Below are positions 8,610-17,203 of a DNA stretch of 64,000 bases, piece by piece (positions within the stretch are counted from its first letter, which is position 1; the number at the start of each line of letters is the position of its first letter). Made by a program: the position numbers and the translations under genes. The stretch spans positions 53,465 to 117,464 of the forward strand of contig JAOUHG010000010.1 in NCBI GenBank assembly GCA_029865265.1, written 5' to 3'. A model generated the notes under the pieces. The model ran no database searches. It was not told the DNA's origin and saw nothing but the letters and a program-made list of their open reading frames with translations. Origin of the DNA: Candidatus Krumholzibacteriia bacterium. GTDB lineage: Bacteria; Krumholzibacteriota; Krumholzibacteriia; WVZY01; JAKEHA01.

Positions 8610-9559
8610 TATCGCGAGCGCCAGTATTCCAGCGTGTCGCGCAGCGTCTGTTCAAATGGTATTTCCGGCTTCCAACCCGTGTCCGCCCGGAACTTCGAGC
8701 AGTCACCCAGCAGCAACATCACGTCGGACGGGCGCATGCGGCTCTTGTCCAGCTTGACTTCGATTCTTGCGTCGGTCAGCGCGAGCAGCGCGTCCAGGGT
8801 TTCCTGGATGGACCAGCACTTCTCCTGGCAGATGTTGTACACCTCGCCCGGCTTGCCCTTCTCTAGCGCGAGCCAGTACGCCCTGACCATGTCGCGCACG
8901 TCGGTGAAGTCGCGCTTGGCCTCCAGGTTGCCAACCTCCACCACCGGCTTGCGCAGGCCACGCTCGATGTCGACGATCTGCTTGGCGAAGTCGCTCATCA
9001 CGAACACCGACGCGCGCCGCGGCCCCTCGTGGTTGAAGCCACGGGTGCGCACCACGTCCATGCCGTAGCTCATGAAATACTGGTAACCTAGGAGATCCTG
9101 CGCCACCTTGCTCACACCATAGGGCGAGAGCGGGCGCAACGGGTTGGTTTCCTTGATGGGCACCTCGTCCTCGTGCACCAGGCCGTATTCCTCGCTGGAA
9201 CACGCCAGCTGGATACGGCACTTGAGTCCGATCTTGCGAACCGCCTCGAAGATGTTGAGCTGACCGATGATGTTGGTGGTGAGGCTTTCGCTGGGTGCCT
9301 TCCACGACGTGGGTACGAAGCTCTGTGCGGCGAGGTGGAAGATGTAGTCCGGCGCGACGTCTTCGATGACGTCGCGCGTGGAGGTGGCGTCGCGCAGGTC
9401 GCACTCGTGCAGCGTGATCTTGCCGCCGAGGTGCTCGATGTTTTCGGTGCGGCTGCGCCAGCGAATGATGCCGTGGACGTCCACGCCGCCGCGGGCCAGG
9501 CAGAAGTCGGCCAGGTGGCTTCCTGCGAAGCCGGTGATGCCGGTGATCAATACGCGCAA
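8609..9559 (-). CDS. gmd: GDP-mannose 4,6-dehydratase
   Basis: SDR enzyme forming GDP-4-keto-6-deoxymannose from GDP-mannose. The 316-residue product shows LITGITGFAGSHLADF (NADP Rossmann motif, about 4-19), FHLAAQSFVPTSW (about 75-87), SSEEYGLV (catalytic Ser/Glu, about 121), YGVSKVAQD (Tyr-Lys, about 147) and GFNHEGPRR. The start is TTG, supported by AAAGGA eight bases upstream. It is the first gene of the minus-strand operon gmd-rmd-ugd-rfbC-rfbB-wecB-wzx. At 316 residues it is slightly short for a GMD, so a related GDP-sugar epimerase cannot be excluded. Confidence 0.85.
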   Translation of the reverse strand: MRVLITGITGFAGSHLADFCLARGGVDVHGIIRWRSRTENIEHLGGKITLHECDLRDATSTRDVIEDVAPDYIFHLAAQSFVPTSWKAPSESLTTNIIGQLNIFEAVRKIGLKCRIQLACSSEEYGLVHEDEVPIKETNPLRPLSPYGVSKVAQDLLGYQYFMSYGMDVVRTRGFNHEGPRRASVFVMSDFAKQIVDIERGLRKPVVEVGNLEAKRDFTDVRDMVRAYWLALEKGKPGEVYNICQEKCWSIQETLDALLALTDARIEVKLDKSRMRPSDVMLLLGDCSKFRADTGWKPEIPFEQTLRDTLEYWRSR

Positions 9560-9601
9560 GTCGGGGTCCTTTCGAGAGATCGGCCGCAGCCGTGACCCTC
9601 A

Positions 9602-9630
9602 AGGGTACGGCAAGCGGGGGCCCGGGTCAA
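9602..9630 (-). promoter_or_regulatory. candidate promoter of the nucleotide-sugar operon
   Basis: On the minus strand TTGACC (9630-9625) and TACCCT (9607-9602) are separated by 17 bp, ahead of the TTG start of gmd at 9559. The -35 is close to consensus; the -10 is weak but identical to that of the WecA-like gene. Confidence 0.45.
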
Positions 9631-9663
9631 AGGGTTTGAGGGGTGGAGCCCTGCGCCGCGTGG

Positions 9664-9669
9664 TACAAT
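9664..9669 (+). promoter_or_regulatory. -10-like TACAAT immediately before a start codon
   Basis: TACAAT ends nine bases before the ATG at 9678 with no good -35 at standard spacing (9641-9646 is GGGTGG). If used, transcription would begin at or next to the start codon and give a leaderless or nearly leaderless mRNA. Confidence 0.3.
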
Positions 9670-9677
9670 ATGGGGCA

Positions 9678-12602
9678 ATGCTCCCCCGACGGCAGAGACG
9701 TTTCCCACCGGCCGTGGTGGCGCTCGCATGCCTGTTCGCCGCCTCAGCGGTGAATTCCCAACCCACCGACGGAACCCCCCGAATCGCGCGTGGTCCGTCA
9801 TTCGACGCCCGCCTTCACGTATTCCACAGCGCATCCGCGGGCACGACCATGCTCGGGGCGTGGACGTTCGAGTCCGGTCCGTCGTGCACCGCCCAGGGCT
9901 GGGTGTCCGTCGACCTGACGGGTGGCTTTGGTGACTTCGCCACCCTTGGTCCCGGCCTCGCTATCCTGCAGCAGGACCCATGCGCCAAGGACCTTCTGTG
10001 CGCGTGGAGTTTCACCGCGGGGTCGGCGGACAACTTTGCGTGTGGCGGGTTTCCAGTGCAGCCGGCAATTCCGCTCGGAAACCCGGCGACGGGGTACATC
10101 TGGAACGAGATCCAGTCGCCTGTGGTCGCACTGGCCGGTACCGGCTCACACATCGGCCTGGAGTTCGCGGTGTACCGGGAGATGGATCTCGACGGGCTCG
10201 TCTTCTACACGTGGCGAGTGCGTTCCTTCACCGGTTCGATTCCCGGCCCGTGGCGGGGCAGCACACAACTCTTCTACGCGCCCATCGCTACCAACGACGG
10301 CGGAAGCGACTGGTTCATCCAGCGCGAGTCCATCGGCGCGTTCGTCGATCCCGGCGCGGACAGCGTGCAGATTGCGCTGGGCGTAGTCGACATGGCGGGG
10401 GCTTGGGGTGGTGTGCTGGGGAGTGGTCTGTGCCACAGCCACACACCGCTCTTCGACGGGGTGAAGCTGTACCGCGTCGATACCAACGGACCGCTTTGGT
10501 TCGTCGATCCCGCGGATCTCTTCCAGGACGCGTTCGCCGAAGACGGCACGCTCACCGGCACGGTGCGCGTCGACATGGCGCGCGACATCAACCCGCGCGA
10601 CGTCGCTACCATCCGCACGGGCGATTCGCTTGTCGTTAGCGTGAACGAACCAACGGTCGGACTGGACAATCATGTGCACGGAGACCCGTCCAGCGGGCCG
10701 GCGGTGTATCTTCACGTACGCGATGTATCCGCCACCAAGAGCGGCGCGGTCATATCCGGCGATGTGGCGCGCTGGCCCCTGGTGTCCACCGGCGGCGGCT
10801 GGACGGTGCTGCGCTTCGACAGTGTGCGCACGACGAGCGGCACCAACGCCGGTGGCTTCTGCGTGGACCTCGACGACGCGCTTTACGTCCCCGGCGAACA
10901 GATCGACTTCTACTTCTCCGCGCGCGACGCACTGGGGCGCACCACGTACTGGTCGGAGTTCAGCGAGAGCGACCCCATCTCCTATCCGATGGAGATGACG
11001 TGTCTGCCCGTTTACGGACTGTTACAACGCAGCATTCTCTACGTCGACGATGCCGACGGCTTTGGTGCGCAGAGCTACTTCGAGACTGCGTTTCAGGCAA
11101 CCGGCATTGCTGACGAGGTGGACCGTTACGACGTGCGCGCCCCCGACGAACTGGTGGGCAACGGCCCGGGTTCGCGCGTTCGCAACATCGCAACACAACT
11201 CACGGGCCCGTACGACTCCATCATCTGGAGTTCAGGCAATCTCGGCCACGGGCTGATCGGCGACGGCAGCGGCGCTCCGGAGAAGTCGCCCGACGCGCAG
11301 ATGCTGGTGGAATACCTGGCGCACAAGGTGCCGTGGGGATTCGTTTATCTGAACGGCGACAACCTTCCGCTCGAACTCGACCGCCTGCAATCGACGGCCA
11401 TACAGGAACTGCGGCAGTACATCGGCTATCGTCTGGTCACGGGCAATCACCGGCCGCAGATGGGCATCTCTCCGTTGGCCAAGTCGGATGCGGGCAGTTC
11501 CTTCACAACCGACAGCAGCTTCATCATCTACGGCGGCTGTCCGTTGGTAAACCAGTTCGACGTGATGGAGCCCGCCGGAACTGCGCGCAGCGAGATCACC
11601 TACGGAGCCCCAACCGGAAGCAACAGCGCCGTCGTCAGTCAGTTCACGCAGGACAGTTGGGTAGTGCTGGCGGGATTCGGGCTGGAATTCATGCGCGACG
11701 ACGACAACAACGGGCACATGGACCGCGCCGACTTCCTGCACGATATGCTCGTTTCGCGCGAGTGGCAGTTGTGCGGAAGCAGCTCAGTTACGTTCTCCGT
11801 CATCGAAGCCGGCATCCACATGAAATGGTCCATGGCCGGCTGCCCGGACCAGCTGGGCCTGCGCGTGCAGCGCCGCTACCTTCCCACCGGTCAATTTGAG
11901 ACGATCTTCGAGTCCGGCATTCCTCCCTACAACTCCGCCTACACCGATGACGAACCCGTCAATGGTGATCTCGTCCACTATCGCGTGGTGGAAGTCTTGA
12001 CCCAGGCGCGCGAGTCGCTGGTGGACAGCGTCACCGTGTTCCTTACCGCCAACGTCTCCGGGATGGTCGCCCATGCGGAGGAGGCGTCCATCGACGTCTC
12101 CTGGGCCCTCGACGATCTTTCCAACCTCAGCGGACTGACGCTGCAACGCCGCCCCGGCGGTACTGGCGTCTTTGCACCGGCGAGTGTCGACTCGGTAATG
12201 TCTCCAGGAACGACGAGTTTTCGTGATATCGACGTGGAGCCGGGCCGCGCGTACGACTACCGGTTGCTGCTCTTATACGGAGCCCGGTCCGGCGTGGGGC
12301 CGGTGGTGAGCGCCCGCGCACCCACGACACCCGCGCTCTCGCAGAACGCGCCCAACCCGTTCAACCCTACCACGACCATTCGCTTTCTCGCGCCTGCGGC
12401 GGGACATGTATCCATCGTCATCTACGACGCCAGCGGTGCGCACGTGCGAACGCTTGCTGACGAATCCGTCGACGCCGGCGTCACCGCACTGGAGTGGGAC
12501 GGACGCAATGACCGCGGCGCTCCTTGCACCTCGGGCGTATATTTCTACCGGATGGCCGGCTTTGGAACCACCATCACCAGGAAAATGGTCCTCGTGAAAT
12601 GA
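9678..12602 (+). CDS. large secreted protein with C-terminal FlgD-like domain (paralogue A)
   Basis: A 974-residue protein that starts with a Sec signal peptide (AVVALACLFAASAVNSQ, about residues 12-28). The body has repeated beta-sandwich character and no recognised catalytic motif. The last 90 residues form a FlgD-like module: NAPNPFNPTTTIRF, IYDASGAHVRTL, WDGRNDRG, SGVYFYRM, ending RKMVLVK. This module is common at the end of exported proteins in FCB-type bacteria and is proposed to aid export or surface anchoring. ATG 9678 was chosen because it opens directly into the signal peptide; the frame is open further upstream, over gmd. Nearly the whole length is mirrored by the convergent neighbour at 12659-15745. 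Function unknown. Confidence 0.85.
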   Translation: MLPRRQRRFPPAVVALACLFAASAVNSQPTDGTPRIARGPSFDARLHVFHSASAGTTMLGAWTFESGPSCTAQGWVSVDLTGGFGDFATLGPGLAILQQDPCAKDLLCAWSFTAGSADNFACGGFPVQPAIPLGNPATGYIWNEIQSPVVALAGTGSHIGLEFAVYREMDLDGLVFYTWRVRSFTGSIPGPWRGSTQLFYAPIATNDGGSDWFIQRESIGAFVDPGADSVQIALGVVDMAGAWGGVLGSGLCHSHTPLFDGVKLYRVDTNGPLWFVDPADLFQDAFAEDGTLTGTVRVDMARDINPRDVATIRTGDSLVVSVNEPTVGLDNHVHGDPSSGPAVYLHVRDVSATKSGAVISGDVARWPLVSTGGGWTVLRFDSVRTTSGTNAGGFCVDLDDALYVPGEQIDFYFSARDALGRTTYWSEFSESDPISYPMEMTCLPVYGLLQRSILYVDDADGFGAQSYFETAFQATGIADEVDRYDVRAPDELVGNGPGSRVRNIATQLTGPYDSIIWSSGNLGHGLIGDGSGAPEKSPDAQMLVEYLAHKVPWGFVYLNGDNLPLELDRLQSTAIQELRQYIGYRLVTGNHRPQMGISPLAKSDAGSSFTTDSSFIIYGGCPLVNQFDVMEPAGTARSEITYGAPTGSNSAVVSQFTQDSWVVLAGFGLEFMRDDDNNGHMDRADFLHDMLVSREWQLCGSSSVTFSVIEAGIHMKWSMAGCPDQLGLRVQRRYLPTGQFETIFESGIPPYNSAYTDDEPVNGDLVHYRVVEVLTQARESLVDSVTVFLTANVSGMVAHAEEASIDVSWALDDLSNLSGLTLQRRPGGTGVFAPASVDSVMSPGTTSFRDIDVEPGRAYDYRLLLLYGARSGVGPVVSARAPTTPALSQNAPNPFNPTTTIRFLAPAAGHVSIVIYDASGAHVRTLADESVDAGVTALEWDGRNDRGAPCTSGVYFYRMAGFGTTITRKMVLVK

Positions 12603-12605
12603 CGC

Positions 12606-12643
12606 GCGTGCGGAACCGCCGTTTTGCACGACGGCCCGCACGC
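12606..12643. other. intergenic hairpin between convergent genes
   Basis: GCGTGCGG (12606-12613) pairs with CCGCACGC (12636-12643), enclosing a second 5-bp stem (GCCGT 12618-12622 with ACGGC 12631-12635). It lies in the 56-bp gap between two convergent stop codons. There is no T-tract on either side, so it is not a standard intrinsic terminator. Confidence 0.4.
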
Positions 12644-12658
12644 CACGCCTGAATCCTC

Positions 12659-15600
12659 TTATTTGAGCAGGACCATCTTGCGCGTCTGCGAGAAACCCGG
12701 CGCCGTCAGGCGGTAGAAGTAGATACCACTGGAAACCAGCGCACCGGAGTCGTTGCGGCCATCCCAGACCCTGGTGTGACCACCCGCCGCGAACTCTTCG
12801 TTCGCCAGCGTGCGCACCCGCTCGCCCGCCACGTTGTAAATGGCGAGCGTCACCACACCGCGGCTCTTGAGCGAGAACGCAATGGTGGTCTGCGGGTTGA
12901 ACGGGTTGGGGTAGTTCTGCGCGAGGCTGTTTACCGCCGCCGAACCCACCCGCGTCGGCTGGTTCGTGCCCGTGCCCAGCCATGCCAGCGAGCTGGCCAG
13001 GAACTGGGCCCGGTCGGAGACGCCGTTGACGTCGTCGTCACGCGTCGCATCGAACCCGAAGCCGGCCAGCAACACGTTCACCAGCGAACTGCCGTTGTTG
13101 GTGGTCTTGCCGATCACCGCGCCGTTGGTCGTGGCCGGGGTCCCATACGCCATCTCCATGGTGGTCGCGCCCGAGGGCGTGAGCACGTCGAAGTCGCGCC
13201 GCACCGGACACGCACCGGCCAGCACGAAGCTGTCGTCGTAACAACCGCCATTGACCGGTTGCAGTGCGGGCGACAGACCGAAGGTCTGCGAGTGATCGGC
13301 GCTCGTGAGCGAGAACGGAATGTAGCTGCTGCGGAACGTCACCGCGCTGGTGCTGCCGGCGGTCAACCGCTGGGGCACGTCGTCCCCCATCAGCAGAACA
13401 CCGCCGGGGTTCGACAGGTTGTTGAGGAACGTGTTGAGCAGCCCGTAGTCGTCGGTCTTCTGCGGGTTGCCGCTTCCGTCCCCGAGCGTGGTGACGAGCG
13501 GGCCGCAATCCCACAGAATCGAGCGATACACGCCCAGGATCTGCGTGTAGGGATCCGTCACGCGGCCGGCGGGCCGGTTGCCCACCGATGACGACGGCCC
13601 GCGCACGTCGTAGCGGTCCACCTTCTCCAGCAGCCCCAGGGACGCAAGCGCAATGTCCCAGTAGGGCTGCGATCCGCGGCCATCCATGCCATCCACGTAG
13701 AGGATATCTCCGCCACGGTTGTAGCCGCCCGCCGGCAGGCAGGTGAACTCCGAGGGGTCGGCCGCCGCGGCTTCGCGGTCGTTGCCATGGCGCGCCAGAC
13801 TGGAACCGAAGGCGTACGACTCCTCGCTGTTCACGTTCCTCGCCGCGTAGAAGAAGCAGATGGTGTCACCCGGCGTGAACAGGTCGTCCTTCATATCGAA
13901 GCAGTAGCGGTCCAGCGGTATGTAGTAGCCACCGCCGGTGCCCGCGGTGTCGGCGCGGATGCACGTCCACTCAATGCCGGACGCGTCGGTCCAGGTTCCC
14001 ACCACCGGGTAGCGCACGCTGCCGTTGCGCGTCTCGGGTGCCTCGAGGCCAATGCCGCTCTTGCCCGGCTGGCCCTGCGGCCACACCGACACGTAGAGGT
14101 ACACGGCCGCGCTCCCGAACATCGCGTCCACGGCCAGGTCGGCCTCGGGGTCGGCCACCAGCACCACCGCCGAGTCTCCGGGAATGATGTTGGAGACATA
14201 CGATGGCAGGAGGTCGCGGGCCATGTCCGCGCGCACCGTACCGGTGAGCGTCCCGTCTCCCGCAAAGCTGTCCTGGAACTGGTCGATGTCGCGGATGTCC
14301 CAGCGCGGTCCCGTCAGGTCCACGCGCAACAGGCGCGGGTTGTCGAACAGTGGTCCGTTGCTATGACACGCGCCGCTGCCAATATACCCGCACCAGAAGC
14401 TGCACATGTCCACCACACCAAACGCGAGCTGAAGGTGCGTGGCACCGGGCTCCACCAGGGTTCCCACCGGGAACTGCTGGCGTTCCCAGTCGCGCTGGGC
14501 GCCGTAGTAGAGGAAGTTGAAGTCCTGCCACTGGCCCGGGCAGTTGCCCACCCGGCTGCGGATGTGCCACACGAAGAACACCAGGTTGTCGAGCGGCAGG
14601 TCTCGCATCACGTCGAACTCAAAGAGGTACTCGTTGCCGCTTCCCAGGTTCTCGATCCACGGGGACCACAACTCGTTGTTGAGGTACTGCCCGGCCGCGT
14701 TGCCGAAGGGCACCACCGGCTGCGCGGGGTACCCGCCGCAGGCGTAGCTGTACGTCGACCCGGAGTAGAACGCCCACAGACAGCTGACGTTGCTGGAGCA
14801 GTTGCCGAGCTGCAGCGTGGATACACCGGGTATCACCGCGGCGTACGTGCCGTAGCCATCCGGCGTCCCCGCCACCCAGTCCGCCACCTCGGTGGCGCCC
14901 AGCGGCGCACTCTCGAAGTCCTCCAGCGGCACCACCACGCCGTTGGCGTCGGTGATGAGCAGGTCGTCGGTGACGTACGCGCCGTCCGTGTTCCACATCC
15001 CGTCCTCGTCGGACCACGCACCATCCGAAGATGCATGAATGCGAACGCGGAACTGCCCCTGATGATCCGCGGCGGGAATGGTGAGCGAGACCAGCGAGTC
15101 CACGCCGGCCCAGGTGAAGCCGCTGCAGGTGCCGCCGTAGTAGCCGCAACCCGAGGAACCCGCCGGGAAGGCGTTCCAGTCGTCGTCGCAGTGGTCGATT
15201 TCGATGGTGACGAAGTCATACGACGGTTCGACATCCCAGGTGAGCCAGTAGTCGAATACCACGTCGCCGGTGGGATAGAGACAGTTCCTCACCGTGAGCG
15301 TCTGGCTCATGTTGTTGCCGTATCCCGGCAGGGCTGCATAGCCGCACACGCCAGGGTCGTCGGGACGGAGCCCGCACCACATGGAGCGGCTGCCCCGGAT
15401 GGCGTGCAGGCGGCCGAAGGCGCCGTTGCCCAGCCCGGCGAAGTCGTCCACGTGGGTCATGATGCTGCTCGAGCTGGTGACGTCCACCTTGACCCAGCCC
15501 TGACTGGTGCACAGACCCGAGCCGTTGAAGTTCCACGAGCCGAGCACGAGCGTGTCCGCGGAGGCGCCGGAGAGGCGCCGGCTGTTAGAGTCGGCGTTGT

Positions 15601-15745
15601 CGGACGCGGGACGCGTCCATTCGGTGAACTGGGGCGTCTGTTTGAGGCCACGCGCGGGTTCGCGCGCGGCGGAAACGAACGGCCATGAAGTGAGGGTGCC
15701 CGCCATGAGCACCACAGCCATGAACGCGCAAGAACGGGGAGTCAT
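12659..15745 (-). CDS. large secreted protein with C-terminal FlgD-like domain (paralogue B)
   Basis: A 1028-residue exported protein with a signal peptide (MAVVLMAGTLTSWPFVSA, about 9-26). It matches paralogue A along its length: CGGYPAQPVVPFGN against CGGFPVQPAIPLGN, GACHSNGPLF against GLCHSHTPLF, FQDSFAGDGTLTGTV against FQDAFAEDGTLTGTV, and similar DGSGNPQK/DGSGAPEK segments. The extra length lies in its N-terminal third, where a second copy of the lectin-like segment seems to be inserted. The C-terminus has NYPNPFNPQTTIAFSL, WDGRNDSG, SGIYFYRL and ends RKMVLLK. A strong AGGAGGAG precedes the ATG. Many cysteines suggest disulfides and an extracytoplasmic location. Function unknown. Confidence 0.87.
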   Translation of the reverse strand: MTPRSCAFMAVVLMAGTLTSWPFVSAAREPARGLKQTPQFTEWTRPASDNADSNSRRLSGASADTLVLGSWNFNGSGLCTSQGWVKVDVTSSSSIMTHVDDFAGLGNGAFGRLHAIRGSRSMWCGLRPDDPGVCGYAALPGYGNNMSQTLTVRNCLYPTGDVVFDYWLTWDVEPSYDFVTIEIDHCDDDWNAFPAGSSGCGYYGGTCSGFTWAGVDSLVSLTIPAADHQGQFRVRIHASSDGAWSDEDGMWNTDGAYVTDDLLITDANGVVVPLEDFESAPLGATEVADWVAGTPDGYGTYAAVIPGVSTLQLGNCSSNVSCLWAFYSGSTYSYACGGYPAQPVVPFGNAAGQYLNNELWSPWIENLGSGNEYLFEFDVMRDLPLDNLVFFVWHIRSRVGNCPGQWQDFNFLYYGAQRDWERQQFPVGTLVEPGATHLQLAFGVVDMCSFWCGYIGSGACHSNGPLFDNPRLLRVDLTGPRWDIRDIDQFQDSFAGDGTLTGTVRADMARDLLPSYVSNIIPGDSAVVLVADPEADLAVDAMFGSAAVYLYVSVWPQGQPGKSGIGLEAPETRNGSVRYPVVGTWTDASGIEWTCIRADTAGTGGGYYIPLDRYCFDMKDDLFTPGDTICFFYAARNVNSEESYAFGSSLARHGNDREAAAADPSEFTCLPAGGYNRGGDILYVDGMDGRGSQPYWDIALASLGLLEKVDRYDVRGPSSSVGNRPAGRVTDPYTQILGVYRSILWDCGPLVTTLGDGSGNPQKTDDYGLLNTFLNNLSNPGGVLLMGDDVPQRLTAGSTSAVTFRSSYIPFSLTSADHSQTFGLSPALQPVNGGCYDDSFVLAGACPVRRDFDVLTPSGATTMEMAYGTPATTNGAVIGKTTNNGSSLVNVLLAGFGFDATRDDDVNGVSDRAQFLASSLAWLGTGTNQPTRVGSAAVNSLAQNYPNPFNPQTTIAFSLKSRGVVTLAIYNVAGERVRTLANEEFAAGGHTRVWDGRNDSGALVSSGIYFYRLTAPGFSQTRKMVLLK

Positions 15746-15847
15746 TACAACTCCTCCTCTCCGGTCGGCGACTCTGTTGGTTGGTCGGCTGGCTGGCCTG
15801 CTGAAGTGCCGGCGCCCTTGCCCAGATAAGCGGCGGCGTACAAGAGA

Positions 15848-15877
15848 AGATTAACACCCGGGCCGGCGGGCTGTCGA
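15848..15877 (-). promoter_or_regulatory. candidate promoter of secreted paralogue B
   Basis: Minus-strand TCGACA (15877-15872), 18-bp spacer, TAATCT (15853-15848). A leader of about 95 nt would precede the ATG at 15745. The same -10 hexamer is found before the RND operon. Confidence 0.45.
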
Positions 15878-15895
15878 CCCCATTTTGCCGGGGGA

Positions 15896-17161
15896 TCAGG
15901 CCACGGGCACCGCGCGCACCTCGGCGTCCACCCCGTCCTCCCCCTCGCTGCGGGCGATGATGGCCGCCCCGCAGGAGTCGCTGAATACATTCACCGAGGT
16001 GCGGAACATGTCCAGCGGACGGTCGATGGCCAGCATGGCGCCCACGATGGCGTTGACTTCGGGGCCGCGCAGCCCCACCGACTCGAGCACCAGGAAGATG
16101 ATCACCAGTCCCGCCGAGGGCACCGCCGCGGCGCCGATCGAGGCGAGCAGGGCGGTCAGCACCACCACCATCTGTTGCTGGATGCCCAGGTCGAAGCCCA
16201 GCACCTGGGAGATGAACAACACACCGGCGCACTCATAGAGCGCGGTGCCGTCCATGTTGACGGTAGCCCCCATGGGCAGAACGAAGGAGGAGATGCGGTT
16301 GGACACGCCCACCTTCTCCTCCACGGTGCGCAGCGTCACCGGCAGGGTGGCGCCGGACGACGCGGTGGAAAACGCCACCGCCAGCGGCTCCAGCATGTTG
16401 CGGAAGTGCACGCGCGGGTTGATGCGCCCCAGCAGGATCAGCAACAGGGGCAGGATCACAAACATGTGGACCAGCAGTCCCAGCGCGATGGTCAGCATGT
16501 ACAGGCCCAGCGCCTTGAACGAGGCGAATCCCGTCGTTCCCACCATGCGCGTGATCAGCCCGAACACACCCAGCGGCGCCAGGGCGATGATCCAGCCGGT
16601 GAGTTTCATCATGGCCTGGAAGCCCGCGTCGAAGAAGCCGGCGATGGCGCGGCGCGGCGACTCGGGCAGCGCGGCGATGGCGGCGCCGAAGAGGATGCAG
16701 AAGAATATCACCGAGAGCATGTCGGGCTTGGCCAGTGCGGCGACCACATTCTCGGGAATGATCTGGTTGACCACGTCGAGCACCGAACTCGGCGTTTCCA
16801 GCGGAGGGAGTTCGCTGGCGGCCACGTCGACCAGGTTGGCACCCTTGCCGGGGCGGATCAGGTTGACGAGCACGAGCCCGGTGAGGATGGCCAGCAGGCT
16901 GGAGAGGATGTAATAGCCGAAGGTCTTTCCGAACAGGCGCCCCAGGCGCCCGCTCTCCGCCACGGACGATACCCCGGATATGATGGAAAAGATGATCAAC
17001 GGGACGATGATCATCTTGAGCAGCCGGATGAACAGCGTACCCAGCCAGCCCACGGCGGGGACGACGGTTTCGCCGCCGATGGCACCAGTGGCGGCACCCA
17101 ACGCCATCGCGATGAAGATCTGCCAGTGAAGCTGGCGGTACCAGGGGCCGACTCTGCGCAT
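15896..17161 (-). CDS. dicarboxylate/amino acid:cation symporter (DAACS family)
   Basis: Inner-membrane Na+/H+-coupled transporter of the GltP/DctA family, for glutamate/aspartate or C4-dicarboxylates. The product is 421 residues with about eight hydrophobic segments. The re-entrant hairpin motif STASSGATLPVTL and the TM7 motif GATVNMDGTALYE are both intact. ATG 17161 (MRRVGPWYRQLHWQ) was preferred over an upstream start because it begins right before the first helix. It sits 42 bp after the glycosyltransferase gene on the same strand. Substrate cannot be assigned from sequence alone. Confidence 0.92.
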   Translation of the reverse strand: MRRVGPWYRQLHWQIFIAMALGAATGAIGGETVVPAVGWLGTLFIRLLKMIIVPLIIFSIISGVSSVAESGRLGRLFGKTFGYYILSSLLAILTGLVLVNLIRPGKGANLVDVAASELPPLETPSSVLDVVNQIIPENVVAALAKPDMLSVIFFCILFGAAIAALPESPRRAIAGFFDAGFQAMMKLTGWIIALAPLGVFGLITRMVGTTGFASFKALGLYMLTIALGLLVHMFVILPLLLILLGRINPRVHFRNMLEPLAVAFSTASSGATLPVTLRTVEEKVGVSNRISSFVLPMGATVNMDGTALYECAGVLFISQVLGFDLGIQQQMVVVLTALLASIGAAAVPSAGLVIIFLVLESVGLRGPEVNAIVGAMLAIDRPLDMFRTSVNVFSDSCGAAIIARSEGEDGVDAEVRAVPVA

Positions 17162-17203
17162 GGTGGGGCCGAGGGTACGCGAGCGCGCGAGCGCGCGCAA
17201 CGC

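Noticed and set aside
13787..15688. Open frame of over 600 codons on the plus strand
   Set aside because: It is antisense to the secreted paralogue B, has Arg/His/Val-biased composition typical of the complement of GC-rich coding DNA, and shows no motif. Similar long antisense frames at 4883-6424, 16175-18667, 24835-27714 and 47550-50045 were rejected for the same reason.
15775..15805. GGTTGGTCGGCTGGCTGGCC short repeats
   Set aside because: Too short and imperfect to be a mobile or regulatory repeat; lies in the 5' leader of secreted paralogue B and has no symmetric partner.
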